DNA of 64,000 nucleotides. It comes from an uncultured Eubacterium sp. GTDB lineage: Bacteria; Bacillota; Clostridia; Lachnospirales; CAG-274. The stretch spans positions 37,142 to 101,141 of the forward strand of contig UQYD01000003.1 of the NCBI GenBank assembly GCA_900545305.1, in the 5' to 3' direction. Under the pieces are notes generated by a model. It worked only from the letters and a program-made list of their open reading frames with translations, had not been told where the DNA came from and did not search any database. Of this stretch, positions 29,949 to 37,531 are shown piece by piece. A program made the translations under genes and the position numbers. Numbering within the stretch: the first letter of the stretch is position 1; each line of letters opens with the position of its first letter.

Positions 29949-31025
29949 TCAAATTAAATTAACAATATACTCGCCGTCATAAAAAACATTGTGTTCTTTA
30001 CTACATTCCTCTATATAATATTCTGATGCATAGATAACTCTTTTCTTTTCAAAAATCCGTTTTCCATTTTCAATTTTATAAAGTTTATTTAAAGAATATT
30101 TAGTTCCTACTATAGCTTGTCCTTTTTTTGTCTTAGTATATACTATATCATCTCTGACTGTATCTATACCCAAATATGATGAATATTCACTTCTTATTTC
30201 GTCTTCTGGAAGTTCATCATACAATTCAACAAACTCTGCATCAGTTACATTTACAAAATCTTCACTTCTACCTATGGACTTGATATTATATACATTATTA
30301 TAAATATCGTTCAATGTATCTTCATCTGCGCTAATATGTATAATAAGCTCAATACCATACAAAATTTCATAAAACTTTAAAGATGTAGTCAAAGACCTAA
30401 ACTTAGATACTGGTAATGTATAGTTATTAAGTTCGTAATCTTTGACCCTTTTATTTAATTCTTTTTCAAGCCCCTTAACTCTATTTTCGCGACGCAAAGC
30501 AAAATTATATTCATCAGAACCTTTTTCTGACTTTTTCTTCAAATCTGCATATTTAGCCTTACTTTTTTTCAACTTATCAAGAACAGCTTTAAGTCTATTT
30601 TTCTTAAAATCGCTAATTTCATCATTTAAGTTTTTTAAACTTCTGTATTCTTCTAAAAGTTCTTCATTTTCAACATTAATAGTTATTCCCTTTCTAAAAC
30701 TATTCCCCTGTGTTTTCTTTGCACTTGCAACTCTAGTATAGGCCTTTGATAACTTTTCACTATCATTCATTTTTACCAAAATACCTCTATCATCCATAGT
30801 AGAGTTTAGAAAACAATAATCTGTATAAGCTTTCTTTCCCATTGACTCAAATTTTCCTTGAATACTAACATCCATAGGATGTGTTTCTGTATAGCCACAA
30901 GCGTTGTGTAGAGCACCTATAACTGTAGACATAGGAGGTAACGGATAAGTCATTTTATTAGTAACAGTTTCTTCTCTCCTATAATTGGCACTTGATTGAG
31001 TCAACTTAATTCTTAAGCATTTCAT
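29949..31025 (-). CDS. cas5: Cascade subunit Cas5 (type I-B) with a charged helical insert
   Basis: 358 residues, roughly 100 more than ordinary Cas5. Cas5 caps the crRNA 5' handle in Cascade. The RAMP fold is visible: MKCLRIKLTQSSANYRREETVTNKMTYPLPP, the TVIGALHNACGY helix, and near the end SIGRSEDFVNVTD. The extra length comes from about residues 120-195, almost entirely Lys/Glu/Leu/Arg and predicted helical coiled coil. A main-array spacer is identical to positions 30240-30272 of this gene, within the coding region of the GRSEDFV motif. Confidence 0.93.
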   Translation of the reverse strand: MKCLRIKLTQSSANYRREETVTNKMTYPLPPMSTVIGALHNACGYTETHPMDVSIQGKFESMGKKAYTDYCFLNSTMDDRGILVKMNDSEKLSKAYTRVASAKKTQGNSFRKGITINVENEELLEEYRSLKNLNDEISDFKKNRLKAVLDKLKKSKAKYADLKKKSEKGSDEYNFALRRENRVKGLEKELNKRVKDYELNNYTLPVSKFRSLTTSLKFYEILYGIELIIHISADEDTLNDIYNNVYNIKSIGRSEDFVNVTDAEFVELYDELPEDEIRSEYSSYLGIDTVRDDIVYTKTKKGQAIVGTKYSLNKLYKIENGKRIFEKKRVIYASEYYIEECSKEHNVFYDGEYIVNLI

Positions 31026-31055
31026 TTTCTCACCTACTTCCTGTTAATTATAAAA

Positions 31056-31949
31056 CTAACAACCATAGTAAGCCTTAACATCACTTCTTAAATCATCAAA
31101 GAACTCTGAAACACTTATTGGCTTTAACTTTTCTACAATTTCAGATTCATTTTCAAAAGTCATACCTTTTAAAAGTCCTACTCTAAAGCCCTTATTAATT
31201 TTATCTTTTAAGTCATCTGAAATAATAAGTTTATTAGCCTTTACATTAACTACATTTTCAAAATAATGAGTTTTTCTTTCACTTAAACCACCTACAACAA
31301 ATAGCGGCTCGGCATTGTCTAAATTTCCTCTTACAACAAGTGAAAGATTTTCAACAGCATCAATTAATGAAATAACTCTTTTTGCTTTTTCTTCATTTGA
31401 TGCTTCTTCTGTATCAAAATTACTATCCTTACCAATCATAGTAAGGTCAATAGTCATACTATAAGCCTTTAAAGACTTGTCATATTCATATTGAAATGGC
31501 ATAAGACCTACTTCATTACCCTTACCTGTTCCCTCTTGAACACTTATGCCAAGGGCTTTAGCTCTATTAGTTGCTAAATATAAATTGTTGTGAAAACGAG
31601 TTTCATTTACAAATTCATCACAAGAAATAGCATCTGTTAAGTAAAAAGAACTGTTTCGTACATATGTAGTTCCCTTTGTACTTAAATAGCCACCTTCTAA
31701 AGCTCTTGTTGTTGCTGCTGTAACTTCATCGTTAACAAGTTTCTGAGCAGCACCATCAACCTGTGTTTGTAAATCATCATACATACCAGACTGAACCATA
31801 ATAGCATTTTTAAGGCTCTCTCTACTTCTCATAGAATAAATTTTACCCTTTTTAAACACTTTTTGAACACTTGCAATATTACCTAAATTTTCAGAATAGT
31901 TTGATGTCATATTAGCTACAACAGTTAAAGTTAAAGAATTTTTACTCAT
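31056..31949 (-). CDS. cas7: Cascade backbone subunit Cas7 (Cst2/DevR family)
   Basis: 297 residues. Cas7 polymerises along the crRNA spacer to form the Cascade backbone; the thumb of each copy kinks every sixth base. N-terminus MSKNSLTLTVVANMTSNYSENLGNIASVQKVF and the SMRSRESLKNAIM block are typical of the DevR/Cst2 branch, as is VVGGLSERKTHYFENVV near residue 230. GAGGAGG lies 6 nt before the ATG and inside the end of cas8b, so the two are translationally coupled. Strong match for type I-B (Tneap-like). Confidence 0.95.
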   Translation of the reverse strand: MSKNSLTLTVVANMTSNYSENLGNIASVQKVFKKGKIYSMRSRESLKNAIMVQSGMYDDLQTQVDGAAQKLVNDEVTAATTRALEGGYLSTKGTTYVRNSSFYLTDAISCDEFVNETRFHNNLYLATNRAKALGISVQEGTGKGNEVGLMPFQYEYDKSLKAYSMTIDLTMIGKDSNFDTEEASNEEKAKRVISLIDAVENLSLVVRGNLDNAEPLFVVGGLSERKTHYFENVVNVKANKLIISDDLKDKINKGFRVGLLKGMTFENESEIVEKLKPISVSEFFDDLRSDVKAYYGC

Positions 31950-31952
31950 AAT

Positions 31953-33395
31953 TTATTCCTCCTCATTTTTACCTTCTGTTTCTTTATTTTTCTCATCTTT
32001 ACCAGCAGCAAGTCCATTTACAAAAGCATATGCTATATCTTCATTTTCCTCAAAATCCACAAAAAGATTATAGGCAAAATCCAATTCCATATTTAAGTAA
32101 TTAGCCATCTGCATTAATATATCACAATACCTCTTATAGTCTTTAAAAACTAAAGCACTTGTAAGTTTTGTTCGATAAGATTTTAACTTATTTGAATTGT
32201 TACCACTCATTAAGCTATTTTTTGTAATGTGAAAAGCACAATATTTTGCTGAATTAATACACTTTTCCTTTTCTTCGTACATGTCCACCCCTCCTGTTAT
32301 CATCACATTGACCTTTATTAATTTATCAATTAAAAAACTATACTTTAAAGAGTCACTTGCATTATCATCTTTTAATAATATTTGTATAATATCCGTAACA
32401 TTTGTCATATTCAAAACGGCATCTATAACCTTATCTTGAATATCTATATAGTAATTATCATTTACTTTATATTTTCTCGCAAAGTAAGAATAGTCCTGTA
32501 TCTTTTTCTTTATACACTGAAAAACTTCTATACTTTCTTTTCTTATATAAAGTGTCTCAAAGTAATCATTTTCTCTTTTTTTAGTAATTACTTCAACATC
32601 GTAGTCAATATAATCGCTACTTTCAATTATCATATTAAATAATACTGTCTTCGCACTTAAAGCACGATTATTATCATTATTCTTTTCTTTTTTGTCTAAT
32701 TCCATAGCAAGTACATTATTCGTAGTTTCAAGATTTTTAATACTTGAATTGTTATTTATAAATACTGCATCACTACCCATTACAAAACCAAATGGAGTAA
32801 AATCTAATATGGTATCATCTTCCGCAACAAATGTAGAAGTATTGAAATTGTATCCAACTGATTTACCTTTTTTAGGCATATCAATACAATAACCTAAAAC
32901 TCTACAATTTTCTTTTTTCTCGCTAAAAAGAGAATTTGTATTATTATAATTTCTATAGAGATTTGTCTTGTTTCTAAATGTTTCTCTTATTATTTCTTGT
33001 CTGTTTGCATTTATCAGGTCTAGTATTTCAGACTTATTTTTACCATTAAATTTATTTTTTGAAAAATATTTCTTTAATGTCGTATTTCCCAAAAGTCTTT
33101 CATTAATGATTTTAATTTCATCTTCTGTAAACTCATTTTTATCTCTTATTGCATTTTCTACAAAAACATGGTGCATATCCTTTTTAAATGAATTTTCTGC
33201 AAAGTCTAAAAATAATTCTTCTGTTATATCCTCAATATTGTAGTAAATATAATCTTCATCATAATCGAATTTTAAGTCAAAACCCTTTATTTGAGCATAC
33301 TCATAAAATTTAACAAGACCTAATATAGCTGCTGAATATCGCCAATCAATACATTCCGTTCTTGTACTATATTCAGCACCATTTTTTTCATACAT
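31953..33395 (-). CDS. cas8b: Cascade large subunit Cas8b (Cst1-like)
   Basis: 480 residues from the ATG at 33395, chosen for GAGAGGAGG 7 nt upstream; the longer reading would overlap cas6. Cas8b recognises the PAM and starts R-loop formation. The N-terminal TECIDWRYSAAILGLVKFYEYA and FTPFGFVMGSDAVFINNN blocks fit the Cst1/Cas8b1 type. Large subunits diverge fast, so the name rests partly on position between cas6 and cas7. The C-terminal ~30 residues are Glu/Lys-rich. The PAM it reads is unknown; CCA is predicted from the regulatory site upstream of the operon. Confidence 0.9.
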   Translation of the reverse strand: MYEKNGAEYSTRTECIDWRYSAAILGLVKFYEYAQIKGFDLKFDYDEDYIYYNIEDITEELFLDFAENSFKKDMHHVFVENAIRDKNEFTEDEIKIINERLLGNTTLKKYFSKNKFNGKNKSEILDLINANRQEIIRETFRNKTNLYRNYNNTNSLFSEKKENCRVLGYCIDMPKKGKSVGYNFNTSTFVAEDDTILDFTPFGFVMGSDAVFINNNSSIKNLETTNNVLAMELDKKEKNNDNNRALSAKTVLFNMIIESSDYIDYDVEVITKKRENDYFETLYIRKESIEVFQCIKKKIQDYSYFARKYKVNDNYYIDIQDKVIDAVLNMTNVTDIIQILLKDDNASDSLKYSFLIDKLIKVNVMITGGVDMYEEKEKCINSAKYCAFHITKNSLMSGNNSNKLKSYRTKLTSALVFKDYKRYCDILMQMANYLNMELDFAYNLFVDFEENEDIAYAFVNGLAAGKDEKNKETEGKNEEE

Positions 33396-33414
33396 AAAAA
33401 ACCTCCTCTCCCTT

Positions 33415-34161
33415 CTATATATTTTTCTGTGCAATTAAATCAATCATTCCAAAACCAATAGAACGATGAGCCAAAATACCTGCTTGATAAAAATATTGAA
33501 GTATATAAGGTTTAGCACTAATTTCTATGAAACCAGTATTAGCATCAATATAAGCCCCATAATTATATACAACATTTTTATTACAGTTGATTGCCTTTGC
33601 ACTTATTTCATTAATATCACTTTGACTAAAACCTGCTAATACAGCTTGTCTTTTAAGTCCTTCTGTCAATTCAAAATCAAATTCATCATTGAAAGAAGTA
33701 TAATATTTATCTGTATTATCTCCCCTGTTATGTTCTCTAACAACTATTGGAGCACCTGTAACAGTTTTGAATATACAACTGTTTTTGTCAATAATTCGTT
33801 GATTAAATTGTTTTATTGATAATAGATGTATAGCATTACCATTATCCAAAGGCAAACTCTTGTTTAATAATTTTAGAAAAGCCGAATACATAAAATAGCC
33901 TGTATTTTCTCTGTCATATGTAGAGAAAATCATTTTTATTTCATTTTTTCCAAGTTTAATACCCTCTCCTGAAAAATCAGGCTTATTAAATATTACACTC
34001 CAAGTAAAGTCTTTTTGCTTTGTATCCTTATAAAACTTTTCAAAAAGCTGACCATCCATATATCTGGATAAAGCGTTTTTAATAATACTGGCAAAAATTC
34101 TTCTGTAATCCTTTGTTGGAATTTCAGCCTTGTCTAATGAAAAAGTTAATTGAAATTTCAT
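33415..34161 (-). CDS. cas6: crRNA-processing endoribonuclease Cas6
   Basis: 248 residues. Cas6 cuts pre-crRNA within each repeat, leaving the 8-nt 5' handle. Two ferredoxin-like RAMP domains; C-terminal Gly-rich loop AHRSIGFGMIDLI (about residues 229-241) is diagnostic. N-terminal candidate catalytic or RNA-binding residues include DYRRIFASIIKNAL. It is the first gene of the cas operon, with GGTGGAGG before the ATG and the only clear cas promoter 33 nt upstream. It probably also processes the divergent crRNA-like RNA and the mini-array, as all share the repeat 3' end. Confidence 0.95.
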   Translation of the reverse strand: MKFQLTFSLDKAEIPTKDYRRIFASIIKNALSRYMDGQLFEKFYKDTKQKDFTWSVIFNKPDFSGEGIKLGKNEIKMIFSTYDRENTGYFMYSAFLKLLNKSLPLDNGNAIHLLSIKQFNQRIIDKNSCIFKTVTGAPIVVREHNRGDNTDKYYTSFNDEFDFELTEGLKRQAVLAGFSQSDINEISAKAINCNKNVVYNYGAYIDANTGFIEISAKPYILQYFYQAGILAHRSIGFGMIDLIAQKNI

Positions 34162-34193
34162 TTTATCACCTCCACCTTATATTTTATGAATAC

Positions 34194-34222
34194 ATAATAG
34201 CACCAACATGTTAATTTGTCAA
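34194..34222 (-). promoter_or_regulatory. cas operon promoter
   Basis: Reading leftwards, TTGACA (34222-34217), exactly 17 nt, TATTAT (34199-34194). The start site would be near 34187, a 25-nt leader before cas6. The sequence directly upstream of -35 (PAM-like CCA at 34223-34225, then 34226 onward) is the match to the crRNA-like RNA. Confidence 0.85.
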
Positions 34223-34260
34223 CCACTAATGTATATTCAAGCAAAAAATTTGCTTTTAAT
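34223..34260 (+). promoter_or_regulatory. Putative Cascade binding site controlling the cas promoter
   Basis: CCA at 34223-34225 followed by a protospacer-like stretch from 34226. Aligned without gaps to the guide of the divergent RNA (34341 onward), 22 of the first 27 bases agree. Mismatches are at 6, 12, 16, 18 and 21; 6, 12 and 18 are the flipped-out, unpaired positions in type I effector complexes. The site touches the cas -35 box on its PAM side and covers the -35 of the divergent RNA (34250-34255) on its far side, so binding could silence both promoters. Confidence 0.75.
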
Positions 34261-34278
34261 CTTAAAATATGTTATCAT
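34250..34278 (+). promoter_or_regulatory. Promoter of the crRNA-like RNA
   Basis: TTGCTT (34250-34255), 17-nt spacer, TATCAT (34273-34278). Rightward, divergent from the cas promoter, start site near 34285. Confidence 0.65.
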
Positions 34279-34284
34279 ATCACT

Positions 34285-34419
34285 TGTTAAATTAGTCCAG
34301 GATAAAGTATTTTCTTACTTTGTCATCATGGAATGTAAATCTAATTTATATCCAAACTAATAATTTGTCCATATTGGGAAAATAGGTCGTTGCATATAGA
34401 GCAACGGCTTATTTTTTTT
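34285..34419 (+). ncRNA. crRNA-like RNA (degenerate repeat, guide, terminator) predicted to repress cas
   Basis: A compact unit without an ORF: promoter, then a 30-nt degenerate CRISPR repeat at 34311-34340, a guide-like stretch from 34341, and an intrinsic terminator at 34381-34419. The degenerate repeat matches the main repeat at 20 of 30 positions and ends with an intact AATGTAAAT, the crRNA handle, while the 5' half has decayed. This is the architecture of CreA and of Cas-regulating crRNA-like RNAs known from other type I systems, where partial guide-target pairing lets Cascade bind without Cas3 cleavage. Its best local target is the cas promoter. RNA existence and effect are inferred from sequence only. 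Confidence 0.75.
34381..34419 (+). terminator. Intrinsic terminator of the crRNA-like RNA
   Basis: 13-bp stem (34381-34393 with 34401-34413, core GTCGTTGC/GCAACGGC with two G-U pairs), 7-nt loop, then eight T. The run of T is only on the rightward side, so it serves the divergent RNA and not the cas strand. Confidence 0.85.
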
Positions 34420-34539
34420 GTATAAATAACTTAAATCATCCTATAAACTTATATTCAATTTAAATATATCACTCTTTATGTACAATAATCAGGTCTATTA
34501 CTGATATACTAGAATACTTTTATGATAAAAATTTTTATA

Positions 34540-34767
34540 AGTTATTTTTCACTCTGAACTAATCTTTATAGCGTATCGAAATATAAGTCGTCCTGCAATA
34601 CACAATTTACATTTCATTTTGAACTAATCTTTATCGAGTTATTGTTGACGATAGTTGTCCAATTGCCGAATTTACATTTCACTCTGAACTAATCATTATA
34701 ACCAGCCCTTGTTGTCTATAAGAATAGAAACACAATCCTTTACATTTCACTTTGAACTAATCCTTAT
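34540..34767 (-). CRISPR. Three-spacer mini-array with variant repeats
   Basis: Four 30-nt repeats at 34540-34569, 34605-34634, 34670-34699 and 34738-34767, with spacers of 35, 35 and 38 nt. Read leftwards they carry GATTAGTTCA and end GTGAAATGTAAA, matching the main repeat in centre and handle, but all four replace the first six bases (GTTATA in the main repeat) with ATAA-type sequence. The leftmost copy has a decayed handle, as expected for the distal end. TATAAT at 34781-34776 lies 8 nt before the first repeat, the same geometry as the main array. It sits upstream of cas6 on the same strand. Confidence 0.85.
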
Positions 34768-34775
34768 CCGTACAT

Positions 34776-34781
34776 ATTATA
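34776..34781 (-). promoter_or_regulatory. -10 box of the mini-array
   Basis: Perfect TATAAT on the leftward strand 8 nt before the first variant repeat. No good -35 at 17 nt. From here to 35080 the sequence is AT-rich leader without a gene. Confidence 0.5.
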
Positions 34782-35084
34782 ACCCATATAAACTCAATAC
34801 AAAATTACACAATTTTGTCTATGTTTAGAAAAACTTCTTTATTTAACAAATATAATATAATCTTATTGTTCAACATATCCTTTTATTTAAAACAATTATT
34901 ATTCTGCCTATACAAACAGTTTTATGCAATATCAAAAGTTAACAGATTTTCATAATCTATAATTTATTATAACTCTATTTGTTATTTATTGTCAATATAT
35001 GTAATATTATAAAACATAATAATAGATTGATATAATTTGTCGAATTATGTCAAATTAACGCACCTAATTATTTTATAGCACAAA

Positions 35085-35120
35085 AAAAGGTGTGAACCCA
35101 CATAGGAATTCACACCTTTT
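35085..35120 (-). terminator. lon terminator
   Basis: 12-bp stem AAAAGGTGTGAA (35085-35096) with TTCACACCTTTT (35109-35120), flanked by A and T runs, 37 nt downstream of the lon stop codon. Confidence 0.85.
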
Positions 35121-35157
35121 AATAGTGCATCGGAAATATAAATCAGATATTTTAATA

Positions 35158-37455
35158 TTAAACTAAACTATTACTTAAAACATCGTTCATCTGTTCTGCA
35201 AGAACAAACTCGATATTTTCCTTACCATATTCTGGAATTTCTTCAAGGTCAGGAGCATTTTCTACAGGAATAATAATCTTCTTTACGCCTGCTCTCTTTG
35301 CAGCAAGAACCTTTTCCTTTAAGCCACCAATAGGCATTACCTTACCTCTGATGCTTATTTCACCTGTCATTGCAATATCTGAACGTACAGGAACTTTCCT
35401 CATTGCAGAAACCATAGCAGTTGCCATAGTTATACCTGCTGATGGACCATCCTTTGGAGTAGCACCTTCTGGAATATGGATATGGACATCAGTGTGTTCA
35501 AAGTCAATATCCACACCAAGTTCTTCTGCGTTTGCTCTAATATAACTTAAAGCTGCATTATAACTTTCTTCCATAACCTTACCAACATTACCAGTGATTT
35601 TAAAGTTACCCTTACCCTTAAGAATATTAACTTCTACACTAAGAGTGCAACCACCTACACTTGTCCAAGCAAGTCCTCTACAAATACCAACTTCATCTTT
35701 AGCATTTATAGTTTCTGGCTTAAATCTTCTTCTGCCAAGGTAGTCAGTAATATTCTTTTTAGTAATTGTTACAAGTTTAGTTGAATGTATTCTTTCCTTT
35801 ACTACCTTTCGACACACAGCACCAACCAATCTCTCTAAACTTCTTACACCGGCTTCACGAGTATAACTCTCAATCATATCAGCTACAGCATCTTTCTTAA
35901 ATCTAAGCTGAGATTTTGTAAGACCATTTGCTTCTAACTGCTTTGGAATAAGAAATTCCTCTGCAATGTGCTGTTTTTCTTCTGCTGTATAGCTAGAAAG
36001 TTCAACAATTTCCAATCTATCTCTAAGTGGACCAGGAATTGTATCAAGGCTATTAGCTGTACAAATAAAGAGAACCTTACTTAAATCATAAGGCATTTCG
36101 AGATAATTATCTCTAAAGTTTACATTCTGTTCTGCATCCAATACTTCAAGGAATGCAGCAGCAGGGTCACCCTTATAGTCCTTACCAATTTTATCTATTT
36201 CATCTAAAAGAATAAGTGGATTTGATGCTCCAGCCTGACGCATAGCAGCTATAATTCTACCAGGCATTGCTCCTAAATAAGTACGTCTGTGACCTCTGAT
36301 TTCGGCCTCATCACTTATACCACCTAAACTCATTCTTACATATTCTCTGCCTAATGCTCTAGCCATTGACTTTGCAATAGAAGTCTTACCTACACCAGGA
36401 GGTCCTACAAGACAAAGAATAGGAGCATTAATATTGTCTGTTGCAGCTTTTACAGCAAGGAATTCTACAATTCTTTCCTTAACCTTTTCAAGACCATAGT
36501 GGTCCTTGTTAAGTATTCTTTCAGCCTTCTTTAAATCCTTGCTTTCCTTTGAATAGATGCCCCAAGGAAGTGACAACACATTGTCAATATAGTCCCTGAT
36601 AATAGAACCTTCCTGTGCACCCTGCTGACTTCTCTTAAGTCTTTCAAATTCCTTTTCAAGTTTATCAACAGCATACTGTGGCATATTGAGCTTTTTCATT
36701 TTTTCTCTGTAGCCGTTAATTTCTTCGCCTACACCACTTTTATCGCCTAATTCTTCATTAATAGCCTTTAATTCTTCTCTAAGGAAATATTCTTTCTGAG
36801 CTTCTTCCATATTGGCTCTAGCTCTGTTCATTATTTCATTCTTTACATTAGCTCTTTCTATTTCCTTTTCCATAAAGGCAATAGTAACTACTGTTCTTTC
36901 ATAAATATCAGTTTCTTCTAATATTTTACGTTTATCATCAAAAGCTCTAACAACCTTGTCACCTAAAACATCACAAAGCTGACCAACATCTTCAGCCTCT
37001 TTTACCAATTTGGCAGTTAAAGGCTGAACCGGTATTTCTGCTCTAAAGTTATTAAATAAATCCATTAATATATCCTTAGATACATCAGCCCTTTCAACAT
37101 CACTATTGATTTCAGTAATAGAATCTACCTGACATAATGTAAAATCAGAATGTTTCTGAATACTATTTATAAATCCTCTTTCACTTGTAGAAACTGTTAT
37201 TTTTAACACACCATCAAGGATACGCATAGCACCCTCAATTTTACCTACTACACCTATTCTATATATATTGCCTTCAACAATGCCTTCATCAAATTTCTTA
37301 GCATTGGCAATAAGTATTTTATTATCCATACCTAAGGCAGCTTTTACTCCCTCTATGAGGGATTCTTGCTCAACACTAAAGGTATATTTACTATTTGGAA
37401 ATGGCACAACACCGTCTACTAACAGTATTGGCATAAATCTACTTTTGTCATCCAT
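35158..37455 (-). CDS. lon: ATP-dependent protease Lon
   Basis: 765 residues from the ATG at 37455 (GAGGTG 7 nt upstream). Lon degrades misfolded and regulatory proteins in the cytoplasm. N-terminal substrate-binding domain begins MDDKSRFMPILLVDGVVPFP; AAA+ module has LVGPPGVGKTSIAKSMARALG (Walker A) and PLILLDEIDKIG (Walker B), with a GHRRTYLGAMPGR block; C-terminal protease has the catalytic Ser in PKDGPSAGITMATAM and Lys in LKEKVLAAKRAGVKK. Complete, normal length. Neighbour of htpG, so the two make a protein-quality-control pair; no CIRCE directly upstream of lon. Confidence 0.98.
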   Translation of the reverse strand: MDDKSRFMPILLVDGVVPFPNSKYTFSVEQESLIEGVKAALGMDNKILIANAKKFDEGIVEGNIYRIGVVGKIEGAMRILDGVLKITVSTSERGFINSIQKHSDFTLCQVDSITEINSDVERADVSKDILMDLFNNFRAEIPVQPLTAKLVKEAEDVGQLCDVLGDKVVRAFDDKRKILEETDIYERTVVTIAFMEKEIERANVKNEIMNRARANMEEAQKEYFLREELKAINEELGDKSGVGEEINGYREKMKKLNMPQYAVDKLEKEFERLKRSQQGAQEGSIIRDYIDNVLSLPWGIYSKESKDLKKAERILNKDHYGLEKVKERIVEFLAVKAATDNINAPILCLVGPPGVGKTSIAKSMARALGREYVRMSLGGISDEAEIRGHRRTYLGAMPGRIIAAMRQAGASNPLILLDEIDKIGKDYKGDPAAAFLEVLDAEQNVNFRDNYLEMPYDLSKVLFICTANSLDTIPGPLRDRLEIVELSSYTAEEKQHIAEEFLIPKQLEANGLTKSQLRFKKDAVADMIESYTREAGVRSLERLVGAVCRKVVKERIHSTKLVTITKKNITDYLGRRRFKPETINAKDEVGICRGLAWTSVGGCTLSVEVNILKGKGNFKITGNVGKVMEESYNAALSYIRANAEELGVDIDFEHTDVHIHIPEGATPKDGPSAGITMATAMVSAMRKVPVRSDIAMTGEISIRGKVMPIGGLKEKVLAAKRAGVKKIIIPVENAPDLEEIPEYGKENIEFVLAEQMNDVLSNSLV

Positions 37456-37531
37456 ACACAAACACCTCATTTAATATTCAAGCCATTATACCACGAAAAA
37501 AGCTGTCTTTCAACATATACTAATTTCTAAA

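Noticed and set aside
30240..30272. Active self-destruction through the cas5-matching spacer
   Set aside because: Intact cas3 and cas8b and a long-retained spacer argue against lethal targeting; the flank TGC does not fit CCW.
34285..34420. A CreT-like toxin gene accompanying the crRNA-like RNA
   Set aside because: No small ORF with a ribosome site exists between the RNA promoter and the degenerate repeat, and the guide matches the cas promoter, so a toxin-antitoxin role is not supported.
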